From Metaphire vulgaris (lineage: Eukaryota; Annelida; Clitellata; Crassiclitellata; Megascolecidae): a stretch of 64,000 nt of DNA. A program made the translations under genes and the position numbers. The stretch spans positions 5,889,034-5,953,033 of the forward strand of contig CM030852.1 in the NCBI GenBank assembly GCA_018105865.1, written 5' to 3'. Shown in pieces: positions 12,376-24,100 of the stretch; within the stretch, counting starts at the first letter, position 1; every line of letters begins with the position of its first letter. The notes beneath the pieces were generated by a model. The model was not told the origin of the DNA. It saw nothing but the letters and a program-made list of their open reading frames with translations, and searched no databases.

Positions 12376-12656
12376 AACCACTTAAGATAACGTTATTATT
12401 ACCGATATTATTTTAGTATTTTAATTACCAGTTTACCACCCCGATTACACGAGTGCCAGACCCGAGACACCAAACCTAGCCAATTGCCACGTTCATCCAA
12501 CAGCCTACAAGCCAGCAGACTCCTCTGAGAATCAACCAAGCGTTGCTAAAGTATGATTGGTCAACAGAAATTAGGTCAAATGCTGCTTTATTGATACTAA
12601 AGCTGTGATTCGACTTCAAATAGGTCATGCATAATTAGGGTTTTGTTAAAAACGTT

Positions 12657-13644
12657 CAGCGATGCCAGTGCTGGGCTTTTTTCCCCAGATCTGGGCTTTT
12701 CGGACCTCGTCTGGGGAGCTGGGCTTTTTTGCCGAAATCTGGGCTTTTTCTAAAAGTCCTTGAAAATGCATTTGTTTTTGTGAATCTCAGCCATTTCCGT
12801 TGAGCCGTTGTCTCATATATAAAAATTTGTCTGAGCTAATTGTCTCAAGTTCTCAGATCTCAACTGTCTGTTCAGTAATTACTCCAGTAAGTCCAGTTGT
12901 ACACCCGCTGTGACCTTACTGACCTAACTGATGTTGACACGTTGTCCGTTGGACCTGTCACCTGCAAGGCTGCAGACCTGCAGGGCCTTAATGGAGTGTT
13001 GCTAAGTAAAGGGAGATCTGTGTCACAAACCGGTTTGCTGAATTTTTGTATCGGATTACCTGATGAATGTAGTGATGACCTGATGATCTAGTTTATTGTA
13101 TCTGCTGCTGGTGGGCAGTGGTGACTTCTCCTGACACTGTGCTACCGAGTACCACTCTAGTTCGGGGGTGGGGGGTGCGGGTGGGGTGAAGACAGGGACG
13201 AGGCGGGAATGATTAGTACTTACCGGTAACTGTTCCAGTCTCCAGACTCCCGTGTTAAGCCTACCTAGTCCTAACCCAAACTGCCAATAGCAATGCATTA
13301 TGAAGTTTGAACATTTTACACATGTGATGTAACTGATGTTACATGAATACATGATATTATGTCACTGGCAGTCTGACACTTTTTCAATTTCCAGAGTTCG
13401 TTTCTAACTTTCTCATATGATTAGATTACGCTGTTATTCGAATATCTCAGTTTAATTGAGTCTATAATTTTGAATGTCAAATAAATACATAGACCGACAG
13501 TACATTTTTAATGATTTTTATAATGCAGTGAGTCCCAGTGATGAAAGATTAGAGATTTAGAGCCTGTTTTGCAAATCTTGGCTTTTCTGGGCTTTTCTAA
13601 AGACGCCATCTGGGCTTTTTTCAAAAAGTTGACTGGCATCACTG
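12657..13644. mobile_element. Non-autonomous hAT element, 988 bp
   Basis: Ends CAGCGATGCCAGT and GACTGGCATCACTG are inverted repeats, flanked on both sides by the exact 8-bp duplication AAAACGTT (12649-12656, 13645-13652). Subterminal 'CTGGGCTTTT' motifs repeat at both ends. The interior has a few short open frames, none resembling a transposase, so it would need a transposase supplied elsewhere. Confidence 0.93.
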
Positions 13645-13929
13645 AAAACGTTGTTGAACTTGTCGAGTAAGCTTAAAAGTTGTTCACAATTTTGATTAAG
13701 CGAATATTTTCTTTTATTTTTCGTATTGTGTAAGTGGAAATGGTGTTTCACTGTAATTTAGGAGCATTGAAGTAATGTTATTATGACTTGATAACTTAGT
13801 TTAAAACTCACCCTTGCAGTTCAAGACTCAAGCGGCCAAGCGCCACAGTGGGGTAGGGACTTCCATCAAGCTCTTGGAATGGAATGGCAAGGGTAGGTGA
13901 CTCCTAAAGTTTAAGTGAGGAACTTTTGT

Positions 13930-14875
13930 TGTTGTTGTAGGTGCCATACTAGTATCAGGGTCATCAAAAATCCTGGGGCTGTTGCTGTTTATGGGAGCTT
14001 GACTGTTCCAACTGCAAGAAATCTTGGATTCAAATTTGACTCTTTTCTAAACTTTGAATCACAAATCTCCCAACTTTCAAAAGCCTGCTATGTTCATATT
14101 CGTGACCTTCGCCGCCTACGTCCTTGCCTTGATACCAAAACTGCCTCCACAATTGCCACCTCAATAGTCCACTCCAAATTAGATTACTGTAACTCCCTCT
14201 ACTACAACCTTCCCAAAGCCTCCATCAACAAATTGCAATCAATACAAAATGCACTAGCTCGCGCTTTTACTAATGCACCTAAATTCTCCATATTTTACCC
14301 ATACTAAAATCATTACATTAATTGGCTTAAAATAACTGAACGTATCCAATAATTATAAGATAATAACACTTACATATAGCTCACTTCAGTCATTAAAACC
14401 TGTTTACCTTAGATCATTATTAACCCCTCAGCCTCCTCGACCCACACATTCCTCATCTTACATCACTCTGTCACGCCCACTGAATCAGTCATCCCTGAAA
14501 ATTTGCAACCGTGCCTTCTCATACGCTTCACCTGAACTTTGGAACTCGATCCCAGCTTCCCTCTGTAGACTTGGACACTTTCAAACAATAAAATCTGAAT
14601 CCTCATTTCCTACAATTCCTGCATTGTCTCCTCAAGTCTTCAGGTCTAAGCTTAAATCCTTCCTTTTTCTAAAATCATTTCCTCCATAGCTGTAACAACC
14701 TAGCCTCACTGCCCTTTGGATATTGACTATTGCCTGGCTGATCATATACTGTACCTTCCCCATAGCTATTTTCAGAAAGGCTGAGCCCCTAAGAATAAGC
14801 AGCTACTTTTGTGCTGCTTTCCAAGGCGCTACAGAAATCTACGAGATTTTACTTACTTACTTACTTGACTGCTTT
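13930..14875 (+). mobile_element. CR1/L2-like LINE 3' end with (CTTA)n tail
   Basis: A 130-codon frame reads ARNLGFKFDSFLNFESQ, RDLRRLRPCLDTKTA, SIVHSKLDYCNSLYYNLPKA and KLQSIQNALARAFT. After a frameshift it continues with FSYASPELWNSIPASL and FRSKLKSFLFLKSFPP, then a 3' UTR ending in CTTACTTACTTACTT. The copy is 5'-truncated, broken and faces the inverted copy at 14905. Confidence 0.9.
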
Positions 14876-14904
14876 AACCTCTAATACAATTTTCCATACG
14901 GCAT

Positions 14905-15185
14905 ACGTAAGTAAGTAAAATGTTGTGGATTTATGTAGCCCTTAGAACGTAGTACAGCAGTAGCTGCTTATTTTTAGGCGCTTAGCCTTTCTTAAAATAA
15001 CTATTGGAAAGGTGGATGATCAGCTAGGCAATGGTCAAAACATCCGAAGGGCAGTGAGGTTGTTATAGGCTTATAGCTATGGAGGAAATGATTTTTAGAA
15101 AAAGAAAGGATTTGAGCTTAGATCTCAAAACACGAGGAGATAATACTGGAATTTATTGGAATTGAGGATTCGTGGAAAAGTTGCA
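14905..15185 (-). mobile_element. Inverted copy of the same LINE 3' end
   Basis: Reverse complement of about 14590-14870, beginning with the GTAAGTAAGT tail. With the preceding copy it forms a tail-to-tail inverted repeat of about 270 bp arms separated by about 35-50 bp. Confidence 0.88.
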
Positions 15186-15284
15186 TGTGGAGTGCCAAAT
15201 GCCGCACGCTGCCATACATCATATCAGTATAATGATAAGTGGCAACATTGGAACAGCCCTAGGCAGTTTCTCCGCTGAACTTTG

Positions 15285-15400
15285 ACTCAGGGCACAACCG
15301 TGCCTTTCATACGCCTAACCTGAACTTTGGAACTCGATCCCAGCTTTCCTCCGCAACATTAGACACTGTCAAACAATAAAATCTGAATCCTTGTGGATTT
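15285..15400 (+). mobile_element. LINE fragment
   Basis: CCTGAACTTTGGAACTCGAT and the following AAACAATAAAATCTGAATCC repeat the 14510-14612 part of the LINE above, in the same orientation. It ends about 200 bp before the peroxidase start codon. Confidence 0.8.
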
Positions 15401-15602
15401 TTAGTAACAATTATGTTGACATGACAACAAAAGTCAACTTAACATAATTAATGTCAGCAGATTGAAGCTTATTTAGAATGTTTTTGTAAAAAGTACAATC
15501 CATTATATTTTTTGTGTCATAATGGCTTAGCAAAGATCTGCCTTGACAGAGACATTTGTTATATTCTGTCTCACAGAAACATTCACTACTCAGAATTGAA
15601 GG

Positions 15603-17369
15603 ATGAGAGCAACAGTTGAACTGACGTCTTTCTTCGTCGTTGTCTTCAGTCCATTAGTTTGTTTGCAGCCTGATATCTACTCGTTTAGCATCTTAGACGC
15701 TAATGGCAGATCAGTCTCTATGGAGCAATTTCGAGGAAAGGTTATTTATAATTTATTTTCAGATTCTTTAACTTCAAAGTGATAAACTTTCTTTTTGCAT
15801 TTTATTTATTCAACTGAATTTAACTTTCAACTTAAATATATTTTTAGTTGCTTATCTACAAATATTTGTTGATTAAGGTTAGTGATGTTTTTAAAATTAT
15901 GTTTAGGTGCTTTTGATAGTTAATGTGGCAAGTGAGTGTGGCTACACAGATGGTCATTATGCTGATCTCACGCAGCTTAAGCATGATCTTGGTAAAGGAG
16001 GGCATTTCGAGGTACTTGCATTTCCCTGCAACCAGTTCGGTGGCCAAGAACCAAGGGTATGACCAGGCTTTCACACTTCATCTCTTCCAAATATCTATGT
16101 GCTCCAGATACCTTTTGCATTGTTATATAGCCATCTGTATGATGCCTTTCCAGTTATTGACCCTCAGATTAAACACATTTATACAAGATTTTAGTGTTTC
16201 TTGTTCTTGTATGCTGACCTATTTATATAGTGCTGCAAGTATTGCATAGCCATTGAAGACAAGGGTGATCTTAAAAACCACACTTATTAAGAGGTAAGAT
16301 GTTCATGGAAAAATTGGTAAACCAACTTAAAAAGTTGCACTTTACTATAAGTATCATTTATGGTCTCTTTTTTGGAAACTTTGCAAACATTTGTTGATTA
16401 CTTAGAAGTTTCTAACTGCAGAAAGAGTGGTCCTACAACATACCTGTTTGGCTTGACTCTGTTCCCCTTAGATTGATCCCCTCAGATCTGACAGATCTGA
16501 CTGGCCCTTATTGTCTGACCTGGCTTTAATCTGGTCGTTTGGATGTGGTGTGCTTTTGGATAATGCCCTATGTATTATGTGACAGTGGTTCCATAGTGAC
16601 ATGTAGAAGTTGATTGTCTGATTAGAAATCAGGTAATGCCAAATGAATCTGAATTGTGATTATTTCTGCTTCTTTGATCTTGAATGCCAATGACACCATC
16701 TGAAACTGAAGTCATGCTAATGTCGTTCACCAATGGTCAAAGACATAAAATTAACAGTTTAGAGTTTGACAGCTTATGTTAAATTGGCATGTAATCTGTA
16801 TTTTTGTGAAATCCTGGCTTATATTGCACATCAGAAAATACATAAGGAAATACAGTATGGATTTTAGATGAAGTATAAAGCAAATGTAAACATTTTCTTT
16901 CAACATTAACAATTGATGCAACTGAGTCAATTGTGAAATTTAACATTCATAGCTTTTTACAGGAGAGTCTGGAAATTCTTGATTTGATGACAGCAAAGTA
17001 TGGAATAAACTTCCCCATTTTCCACAAAATAAACGTTATAGACACAGACGTACCGGCATTATGGAGATTTTTGGAAGGTAAGCAGATTTTAATTAACATA
17101 ATGACAGTTATAGTTGTCTATCCTTTCTAAGTAGTTGCATTTTAGGCCACTATGTAACTTTAAAAATAAATGTTATGTGAACAGCTTTTGACAATTGCTT
17201 AGAAACATCGGGCCAGGTGTCAACATGGAATTTTTGGAAGTATTTGGTCGACTCAACTGGTGCTGTCATTAATGCTTGGGGACCTTGGACTCAAATAAAT
17301 GACATATATCCAGAAATACAGAGGGCAGTGTCAGGATCCAAACAAACCAAAGATCATCAGGAACTGTGA
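15603..17369 (+). CDS. GPX7/GPX8-type glutathione peroxidase, Cys form (complete, 4 exons)
   Basis: Thiol peroxidase that uses a cysteine in place of selenocysteine; vertebrate relatives act in the ER lumen on H2O2 and pass oxidation to PDI. Exons 15603-15740, 15907-16056, 16963-17077 and 17203-17369 join in phase to 189 residues (human GPX7 is close to this). ATG at 15603 opens a hydrophobic signal-like leader (residues 1-22). Motifs: [13 protein letters not shown] with peroxidatic Cys57, [11 protein letters not shown] with Cys87 and Gln93, and TWNFWKYLV with Trp143 and Asn144, i.e. the Cys/Gln/Trp/Asn tetrad. The C terminus DHQEL is KDEL-like, which supports ER retention. The subunit-interface loop of GPX1-type enzymes is absent, as in GPX7/8. 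The codon is TGT, so no Sec insertion is needed. GPX7 versus GPX8 is not resolved. Confidence 0.95.
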
Positions 17370-17825
17370 TTTAGAGTTTGTTATACTTGAAATTAGAGCA
17401 ATTACATTTCTATAATATCAAATAATCCATATAAAAACAGCACCATGACCATATCGCACATGTAATTAAAATAAGAAAAGATGATAAATAGATTAACTAG
17501 CACTGAATATGAAGAAATGCAAATGAAGACTGTGCAATCTTTTGAGCTTAATCAAGAAAATTGATGTGAAATATGCTTAAAGAAGGATATTTAAGCAACT
17601 CGTGCATTTGCCCTATATGAACTCATGCAAATTCAACTGTATAAGTACTATGAACACAATATAATGAACTTGAGCTGATGGAAATAGTTTATAGATTTGT
17701 TAAATGTTACTGCTGTGTGAAGTGCTTAAAGCATTGCATATTCATTTTGATTGTTCTAACATAAAATAGAATTAAACTCAGAAATTAGTTTTATAATGAT
17801 TGTGTTTAGTCATGCTTTCTAGCAG
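17370..17825 (+). other. Probable 3' UTR of the peroxidase gene
   Basis: AT-rich non-coding sequence after the stop. ATTAAA at 17771-17776 is a plausible poly(A) signal. No other structure was recognised. Confidence 0.4.
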
Positions 17826-18010
17826 CTTGCCAGGCAGTGTTAGATTCATCATCATCCGGTTCTTTGGTGTGAGATTCAGGGCCCCAATGTTTCAATTCTT
17901 CTGTGCCTTGCTTCTTTGAGTTCTGCGTGGTTTGTGCAGCTGTGAATACAGTATGTCTTTACCATCCAGTCCAATAGCATCCATCTTGGCCTGCCTTTTG
18001 TATTTTTCCT
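17826..18010 (-). mobile_element. LINE reverse-transcriptase 3' tip with (GAT)n
   Basis: Minus-strand frames read KDILYSQLHKPRRTQRSKAQ, and a downstream GATGATGATGA tract closes it. The same series occurs at 39383-39751, which identifies it as LINE. It could be mistaken for a C-terminal exon of the upstream 4.1 gene. Confidence 0.7.
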
Positions 18011-20420
18011 GGTAGGGTTATATTAAGTTTGTACAATTGAAGCTACCTACATCAAATTGAAGAGCAGCGTTTGCTGCGAAGTAAAGCGTGGGCCTAGGCG
18101 TTTGACTGTCAAGGAACTCTAGGTTAATGGTGTGTACCACCCGCGTCGCTGTATGCCTAAGAGACCGGAGATCAGCGCCGAACCAATGCTCAGAATTGAG
18201 TATGGGAAAAATTTAGCAGCCTTGTGAAAACTGCACAAGAGACACATTTGAACAGAAATGCTGTTGGATTGTGGACATACTAAAGAAGTGCTATGCACAA
18301 ACAGAGGAATATCATGCATGGCCTGTCATGTCAGTTTTATTAATTTCTGCCTGTGGATGCACCAAGAGATTTTGCAATGGTGACATTATAAATTCAACTC
18401 AGCAATTTGAATTTTAAGCCAATGTCCAAACATTTTCTAGTTATTTTATTGGAGGGATTGGCTTTAAATTTGAAAACAGCTTTGCGACCCAAGTCCCTGC
18501 TTCATGCTATAGTAGATGCCATAGTAGGTGCCATAGTAGATTTCAGCTACAACAGTCAACCTCTATTGAAATAAGAAAAACGTGCATCTTATTTGTTGAG
18601 ACAAACTTAGGCTCTTAAAATATTAATATGCTCTAAATCCATAAGAATGTCTGAAGGATTAATAAGACATGGAACTCAAGAACTACTGCATCAGAAGTTC
18701 TGAGATGCAATGCACATAAGAACAATTTCCAAACCAATTACATGTAACGGCCACCAAACAACTTTTGAGGTAAAATTTAGCACGACTACATTATATAAGT
18801 CTATACATCATTCTCGGTCAGCATCACACTGACAAAAACCAGATAATTAGTTTTAAAGCATTTATTGACGAAAAAGAACACAAATGGTGCTAAGAAAAAT
18901 ATCTCACCAAGCAAAATGATAGCATAAAAGTTTTTAAAAAGCATCTCATCACCACGTTGAGTTGGTTTAGACTTAGAGAAATATAAAAAGAGACTATAAG
19001 CGTTAAGAAGCCATGCAACAATTAAATCAAAGAGCAGATCAAATATACATAAACAAGAAACTCTGCTGAAATTCAAAATAAATGCTTGAAATTAATATGA
19101 ATTATATATGAATCACATAGTTAATTTAGAGCAGTAGTTGCCAGTTGATAGATAACAGCAGAGGCATTTTTATATCATGCTAGAACACAACCAACTACCA
19201 GTAGATTGTACTATTTCACAAACATTTACTAATATGCCAAAAGCAAAAAAATGATATTGAACTTGGAAAGTTTATGTAAAAATAACTCTTCTGTGAATTA
19301 ACAGTTTCTGCACATATTTGACACAGACTTCCTTTTGTCCTTAATACTTAGGTTCAATTTTATATGAATTTTAATAGCAAAAGGTTACATGCCAATCACA
19401 AATATTTTCCAAAAAGAAATAAAATTTACAAACCACTATGTGACTTGCAATCAAAGTCAAAAAAATGAACTCCAAAACTTTATGCATTGGGCCTTTTAAA
19501 ATAATGACAAAGATTGTAGCAGCAAATCTGGAAAAGTAGCTAAGAACAGTGAGACTCTTGTAGCATTTCTAAACCTTTTATTTCAATAACAAAAGAGATC
19601 AAAGTAATAAAATAAATTAAATTCACATCACTAGATTGTTGCTCATTAAATATCACATTGAAACGAAATTCAGAAGTGGCTTGCCTAAAAGCCTGAAATA
19701 ACTAACTTGAAATACATCAAAAATTATTTTACTTTTGCCATAAGACGGTAAAAATAATTATAATGCTTTGACTTGGGGCAGACTACAAAAGGTACTCCAT
19801 CAATATTTGCAGTTAATGCACAACACTAAACCAAAGCAATTTTCAATATAATAATTCTTACTAACCAACTGCTTTGTTCTACTCTGGAATTGCAGATGGA
19901 CGGACAGAAGAGCTCTTTAGTAACAAAAATTAATTAGGTGCAACGTCATATGTCACATGTAGGGAACTGTTCAAAATTGTATGTCTCTGTTATGCTAGAT
20001 AACATTGAACTGAATTGAATACATGACAATGTTGTGAAATTAAGAGAAGTGTTATTACAGTATATATCATCATATATTGTATATCATTTTACTGTATATA
20101 ATTTCTTCATTGGTAACTGATTGTACTGAGACATTTAATTTCGTAAACTCGCAAATCTGAAGTGGTAGAATTACAAGCACTTAACGGACATAATAATTTA
20201 ACCAAAATGCCTATATTTACAAACACCTGCCAGAACATTGCATACGAGATGGTGCATATTAGACAAAAAGCCGACTAAAGGGTTGCTATACTTAGAAAGG
20301 GAAAACTCTATGTCAATCAATTCTATTGTCATTTGCAAACATGTATGTGCCTAAGCACTTAGGACTAATTAATACTAAGAAGTCCAAAAAGCATTACCCT
20401 AGAAACAGCAATCGATATAA
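18011..20420. other. Unassigned intergenic stretch
   Basis: No conserved gene or clear transposon end was recognised between the LINE fragment and the Tigger-like element at 20425. A moderately GC-rich patch (about 18060-18180) with no recognised match may be an old repeat. It also contains the unrecognised frame at 18801. Confidence 0.5.
18801..19076 (-). CDS. Unrecognised 91-codon frame with membrane-like segments
   Basis: An ATG-initiated frame in AT-rich intergenic DNA encodes two hydrophobic runs (around residues 8-33 and 52-69) split by a polar KSKPTQRGDE stretch. I recognise no family, and no splice sites or conserved motif support it. It may be chance, since AT-rich DNA favours Phe/Leu/Ile codons, or a decayed repeat. 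Confidence 0.12.
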   Translation of the reverse strand: MNFSRVSCLCIFDLLFDLIVAWLLNAYSLFLYFSKSKPTQRGDEMLFKNFYAIILLGEIFFLAPFVFFFVNKCFKTNYLVFVSVMLTENDV

Positions 20421-20424
20421 TATA

Positions 20425-20948
20425 CAGTAGAACTCATTATAACTGACTCGGTTATAACATTTACTAGGTTATAGGGATTTGATTGAGACATACAAAATAC
20501 TAACAAAGTGGAAATGCCAAGAGAAGTTTTTTTTTTACAATGAAGCAGTATGATCGAACCAGAAGACACAACATAAAACTGTTCAAGAAACGGGTTGGGA
20601 GACACAAACAGCACTTTTTTAGTGCAAGAGTGGTGAACAGATGGAATGAACTGGATGAAAGGATAGTAATAGCTACAACTGTGAACGAGTTCAAAATAAA
20701 CATCAGTAGTTTAGGATATTAGATTGGACGGGAACAACAGTGGTTCTCACACAGGGCAGTCCCTACTGAACAACTTTAAACCTTGTTATAATAAAATATT
20801 ATTATTATTATTATAATGTATCCCAATGTATGTGGTTCATGTGATGTGCTACTGTATTGGATGGTATTTGACATAAGGTACCTTGGATATTACCGATTTT
20901 ACAGACGTGCTAAGTACTTACAGTAGGTCTAATATCAAAGTTCTACTG
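20425..20948. mobile_element. Tigger/pogo-like MITE split by a LINE insertion
   Basis: Ends CAGTAGAACTCATTATAAC and AAAGTTCTACTG are inverted repeats, both next to a TA dinucleotide (20423-20424 and 20949-20950), as expected for a Tc1/mariner-Tigger target duplication. The middle, 20476-20817, is a LINE 3' end. A second element of the family is at 46247. Confidence 0.85.
20476..20817 (+). mobile_element. CR1/L2-like LINE 3' end
   Basis: Encodes the C-terminal YDRTRRHNIKLFKKRVGRHK, SARVVNRWNELDERIV and NEFKINISSLGY, then a stop. A short 3' UTR follows (GTGGTTCTCACACAGGGCAG ... CCTTGTTAT), then (TTA)n. The 3' end is shared with 28965, 31140 and 36470. Confidence 0.9.
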
Positions 20949-21129
20949 TATGATTGTTATCAAGTCGTTGGATTTTGGAATCTTGTAAGTAGATGTTTGT
21001 TAAGAAGACAAAATATCTTTTACAACAATTGAGAAGAATGCAAGGACAGAGGAATGTTATAATGCAACCTACAGGGATGCCACGAATCTCACGACGCCAG
21101 CAACTCTCCAAATTCAAACCTTGGTCAGT

Positions 21130-24100
21130 CTACAACTGTGGACAGGTAAGCACAGTCCTAGGAGTCACTTGCATCGCTGGTTTTACGTTTTCAATGAACA
21201 AATACGGCAGGCATGAGTTGTCATCTGCAGGACTTCTTCCAGAGCCTTGCTGACCCGCTCTTTGACCAAGTCCAGAATCATATGATCGCTGCAAACAGCA
21301 AAAATTTAAACACAAATTGAAAAAGAAACAGATATATAATAAGAGTAGAAAATGAATGATTAACATTCTTGTGAGGTGATTTAGAAACTATTTTGATACT
21401 GCAAAACTACTTGTACCTGATCAAGTTTTAAAAATTGGTAAACTGTCCTTGTGCCAAAATATTTTTGTTATAGAAAAGCATAATAACAATACTAACAAAG
21501 TTTAAAGTGTTTGCCCTGTGTAAGAACCACTATTGTACCTTTCCAATCTAGTATCCTATAGTACTGAGGTTAATTTTGAAATCATTCACACTCATAGCCA
21601 TTACTATCTTCTCATCCAATTCATTCCATCTGTCCACAACTCTTGCACGAAAAAAGTACTGTTTGTGTCTCCCATAAACTACTTACCACAACATAAGCCT
21701 CCTCAGCTCCACCTAAGTCATCATCCAATTCAGCAAATGGAACCGAATCGCCACGCATATAGCTATTATTTCTTGGATCCAGCGTGGCAGCTCGTGAACT
21801 GTCTTGTCTGTAGGGTCTGTCTCCACTGTCAGCGGGAAGAGCTAATTTGCAGAAAGTATGAATGCAGTTTCAATGTACAAATTTCATCCTAAGTCTTAAA
21901 TGGACCTCATTAATATTAAATCAAAAGTATTCTGCTGTAAACATGTGTATCCATTTATCATTTAATTGTTTATCCATTTAATATGATAACTTTCCACTCG
22001 GTTTAACAGCACAGCCACGAGGAGTGCAGGGGTTCCATAAATCCACTATTCAGGCCTAAATAGCCGAGAGATTTGTGCCAAAACCTAATGAGAATATTGT
22101 ATCTGGAGGGTTTGAGTTATTGCCGATTTATCAACTAGTCTTCAAATTGTGCCAAAGCTTGTTGTATTTCAATGTTACCATACTATTTGGATTCAACAAT
22201 AAGGGATTATTGAAATCAAGGAGAGATTATCAACTGAAGTCAAGGACATTACTAAGATGGCACTATGGAAGTTCGATGATGATGATGATGATAATTACTC
22301 ATGATGCTCCTCCAAAACTCAAGGTGCCCTGTATAAGTAATGGTGTATCGTGTGCCTCTTTATTCTAGAATCTTGGCTATACCCCTGACATTTAGCTATC
22401 CTTAAATAGACAAACTTTCACAAAGATGCTGTGTGAACACAACAAAGTACGATCAACAAGGATGCTAAGCTAACTGTCACTCTTTGAGCCAGGCAGTCTC
22501 TGGCTGGTATCCCGGTTGATCGATGGAGGTGGACGATCGATAGAGGCTGCTCCTTGTCGTGCCTGGTACTGAGTGCGACCAGAGTAGCGAAACTTGGATG
22601 TAAAAGGAGGAAAAGTGCTTCTCTTTGACGGTTCAGGCTCTCTCAATCTATGGATCACAATAAGAAACAATATGAAACAAAGAGCATAATGTGCAACTAG
22701 GAACACAAGATCAACAAATTGAAGCAACACTAAAAATATGGTAGAATTACTTTACGTAAAACCGTATTGTCAGGTTTTCCAGGATTCTTCACTCTGAATC
22801 AATTGCTTCATTCACTTTCTAGGTATATATAATTCATAAGTTTAGGTCACTATGAACTGTCAAATTTACTGGCTTTTAAACTTTTAAGATATTTAGTGGA
22901 AACTATAACATGACTTCAAGCGACTGTGTAAAACCCTCTATAATAAAAACTCTCAACATTTAATAACCCAGTCTCCTAGATAACTTTTGAATCCATTTAT
23001 TGTTTAAACTGCTACTGTATTTTTGTACAAGCTGTTCCATAAATCCACTACCCTTGTCTTGTCTTTAACTGTCTTCTTCTATGTGCTACGGTCTTCTGCT
23101 CTTCTTGTCACCTGCTCTATAGTGCAGTGGCATAGTCAAGGGAGGTTGGGGGCTAAAACCCCTTTGATTGGCCGACCAAGCATTATTATTCCGTGGGTGC
23201 AGGGGCGCCAAAATTGGGTTTAAGGTAAAGGTAGCAAAATAAGAAAAAATAAGCAAACAAAAACTATAAATATAGCTGTATAGGCTGTCCATGCCCTTAT
23301 ATAACTATATACCGGTAACTAACATGTAACAATAGCGAAATAATAAGTGACGACCTTTTTTTGTTGTCAGGATTTTCCAAAGTTGGGTAATGGTTGTTCG
23401 TAACCCCCTTTCGGAAAATCCTGGCTACGCCACTGCCAGTGAGTTCTGTCCATTCTTTGATGTTATCTTTCCACTTTTTTCTTGGTCTACCTCTTTTATG
23501 TAATCCTGGCATTGTGCCTTGTACTATTTCTTTCTCAACATATTCCTGTTTTGTTTATACAATATGTCCCCAGTATTTCAGCTTTCTTTTTCTAACTGTT
23601 TCCAGTAGGTTTCTTTGAACCCCTGATTTATCCATTACCTATTCATTTGTTGTCTTTGCTTTTCAAGAAACACTCATTTTATTTGCCTTAGGCCTTTTCA
23701 TTTCAAATGCCCACTACCCTAGTACTAAAAGAATCTGTTTCTTTGGTCCCATCTTTTACTTGTGGAATTTACAGTTTACATCCGTGATCTCTTGGTAGTG
23801 GATTCAACTCTAGTTTCCACAAACCTGAAGAATGAATGATGCTCAACAGCGATTTTCCATAGTCTCTTTGCCATCTTGTGGTTTGGAAGCTTGAATCCAA
23901 CAGTGTCGAGAGCCTGTTCAAACTGTCCAAAAATCAACTGACATAACTCCAAAAGAAAGCGTAATAAGATAAAATTCTCCTCAAATGAACATTGATCAAA
24001 TTATTATCGCTCAATAAAAATAATAAGAAAACTCCTAAGAAATATTCAATTTTGTTTGGTCTAAAAAGTCTAAGCAATGAAGTGAATGAACAAGAGAGAC

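Noticed and set aside
17826..17960. Minus-strand frame ending ESNTAWQAARKHD as a last exon of the 4.1 gene
   Set aside because: A different frame of the same DNA matches the LINE 3' tip also present at 39383, so it is retrotransposon sequence.
20993..21253. Plus-strand exon with a strong GTAAGC donor at about 21147
   Set aside because: The peptide (MQPTGMPRISRRQQLSKFKP) matches nothing I recognise and no partner exon was found; it overlaps the doubtful 4.1 terminal exon.
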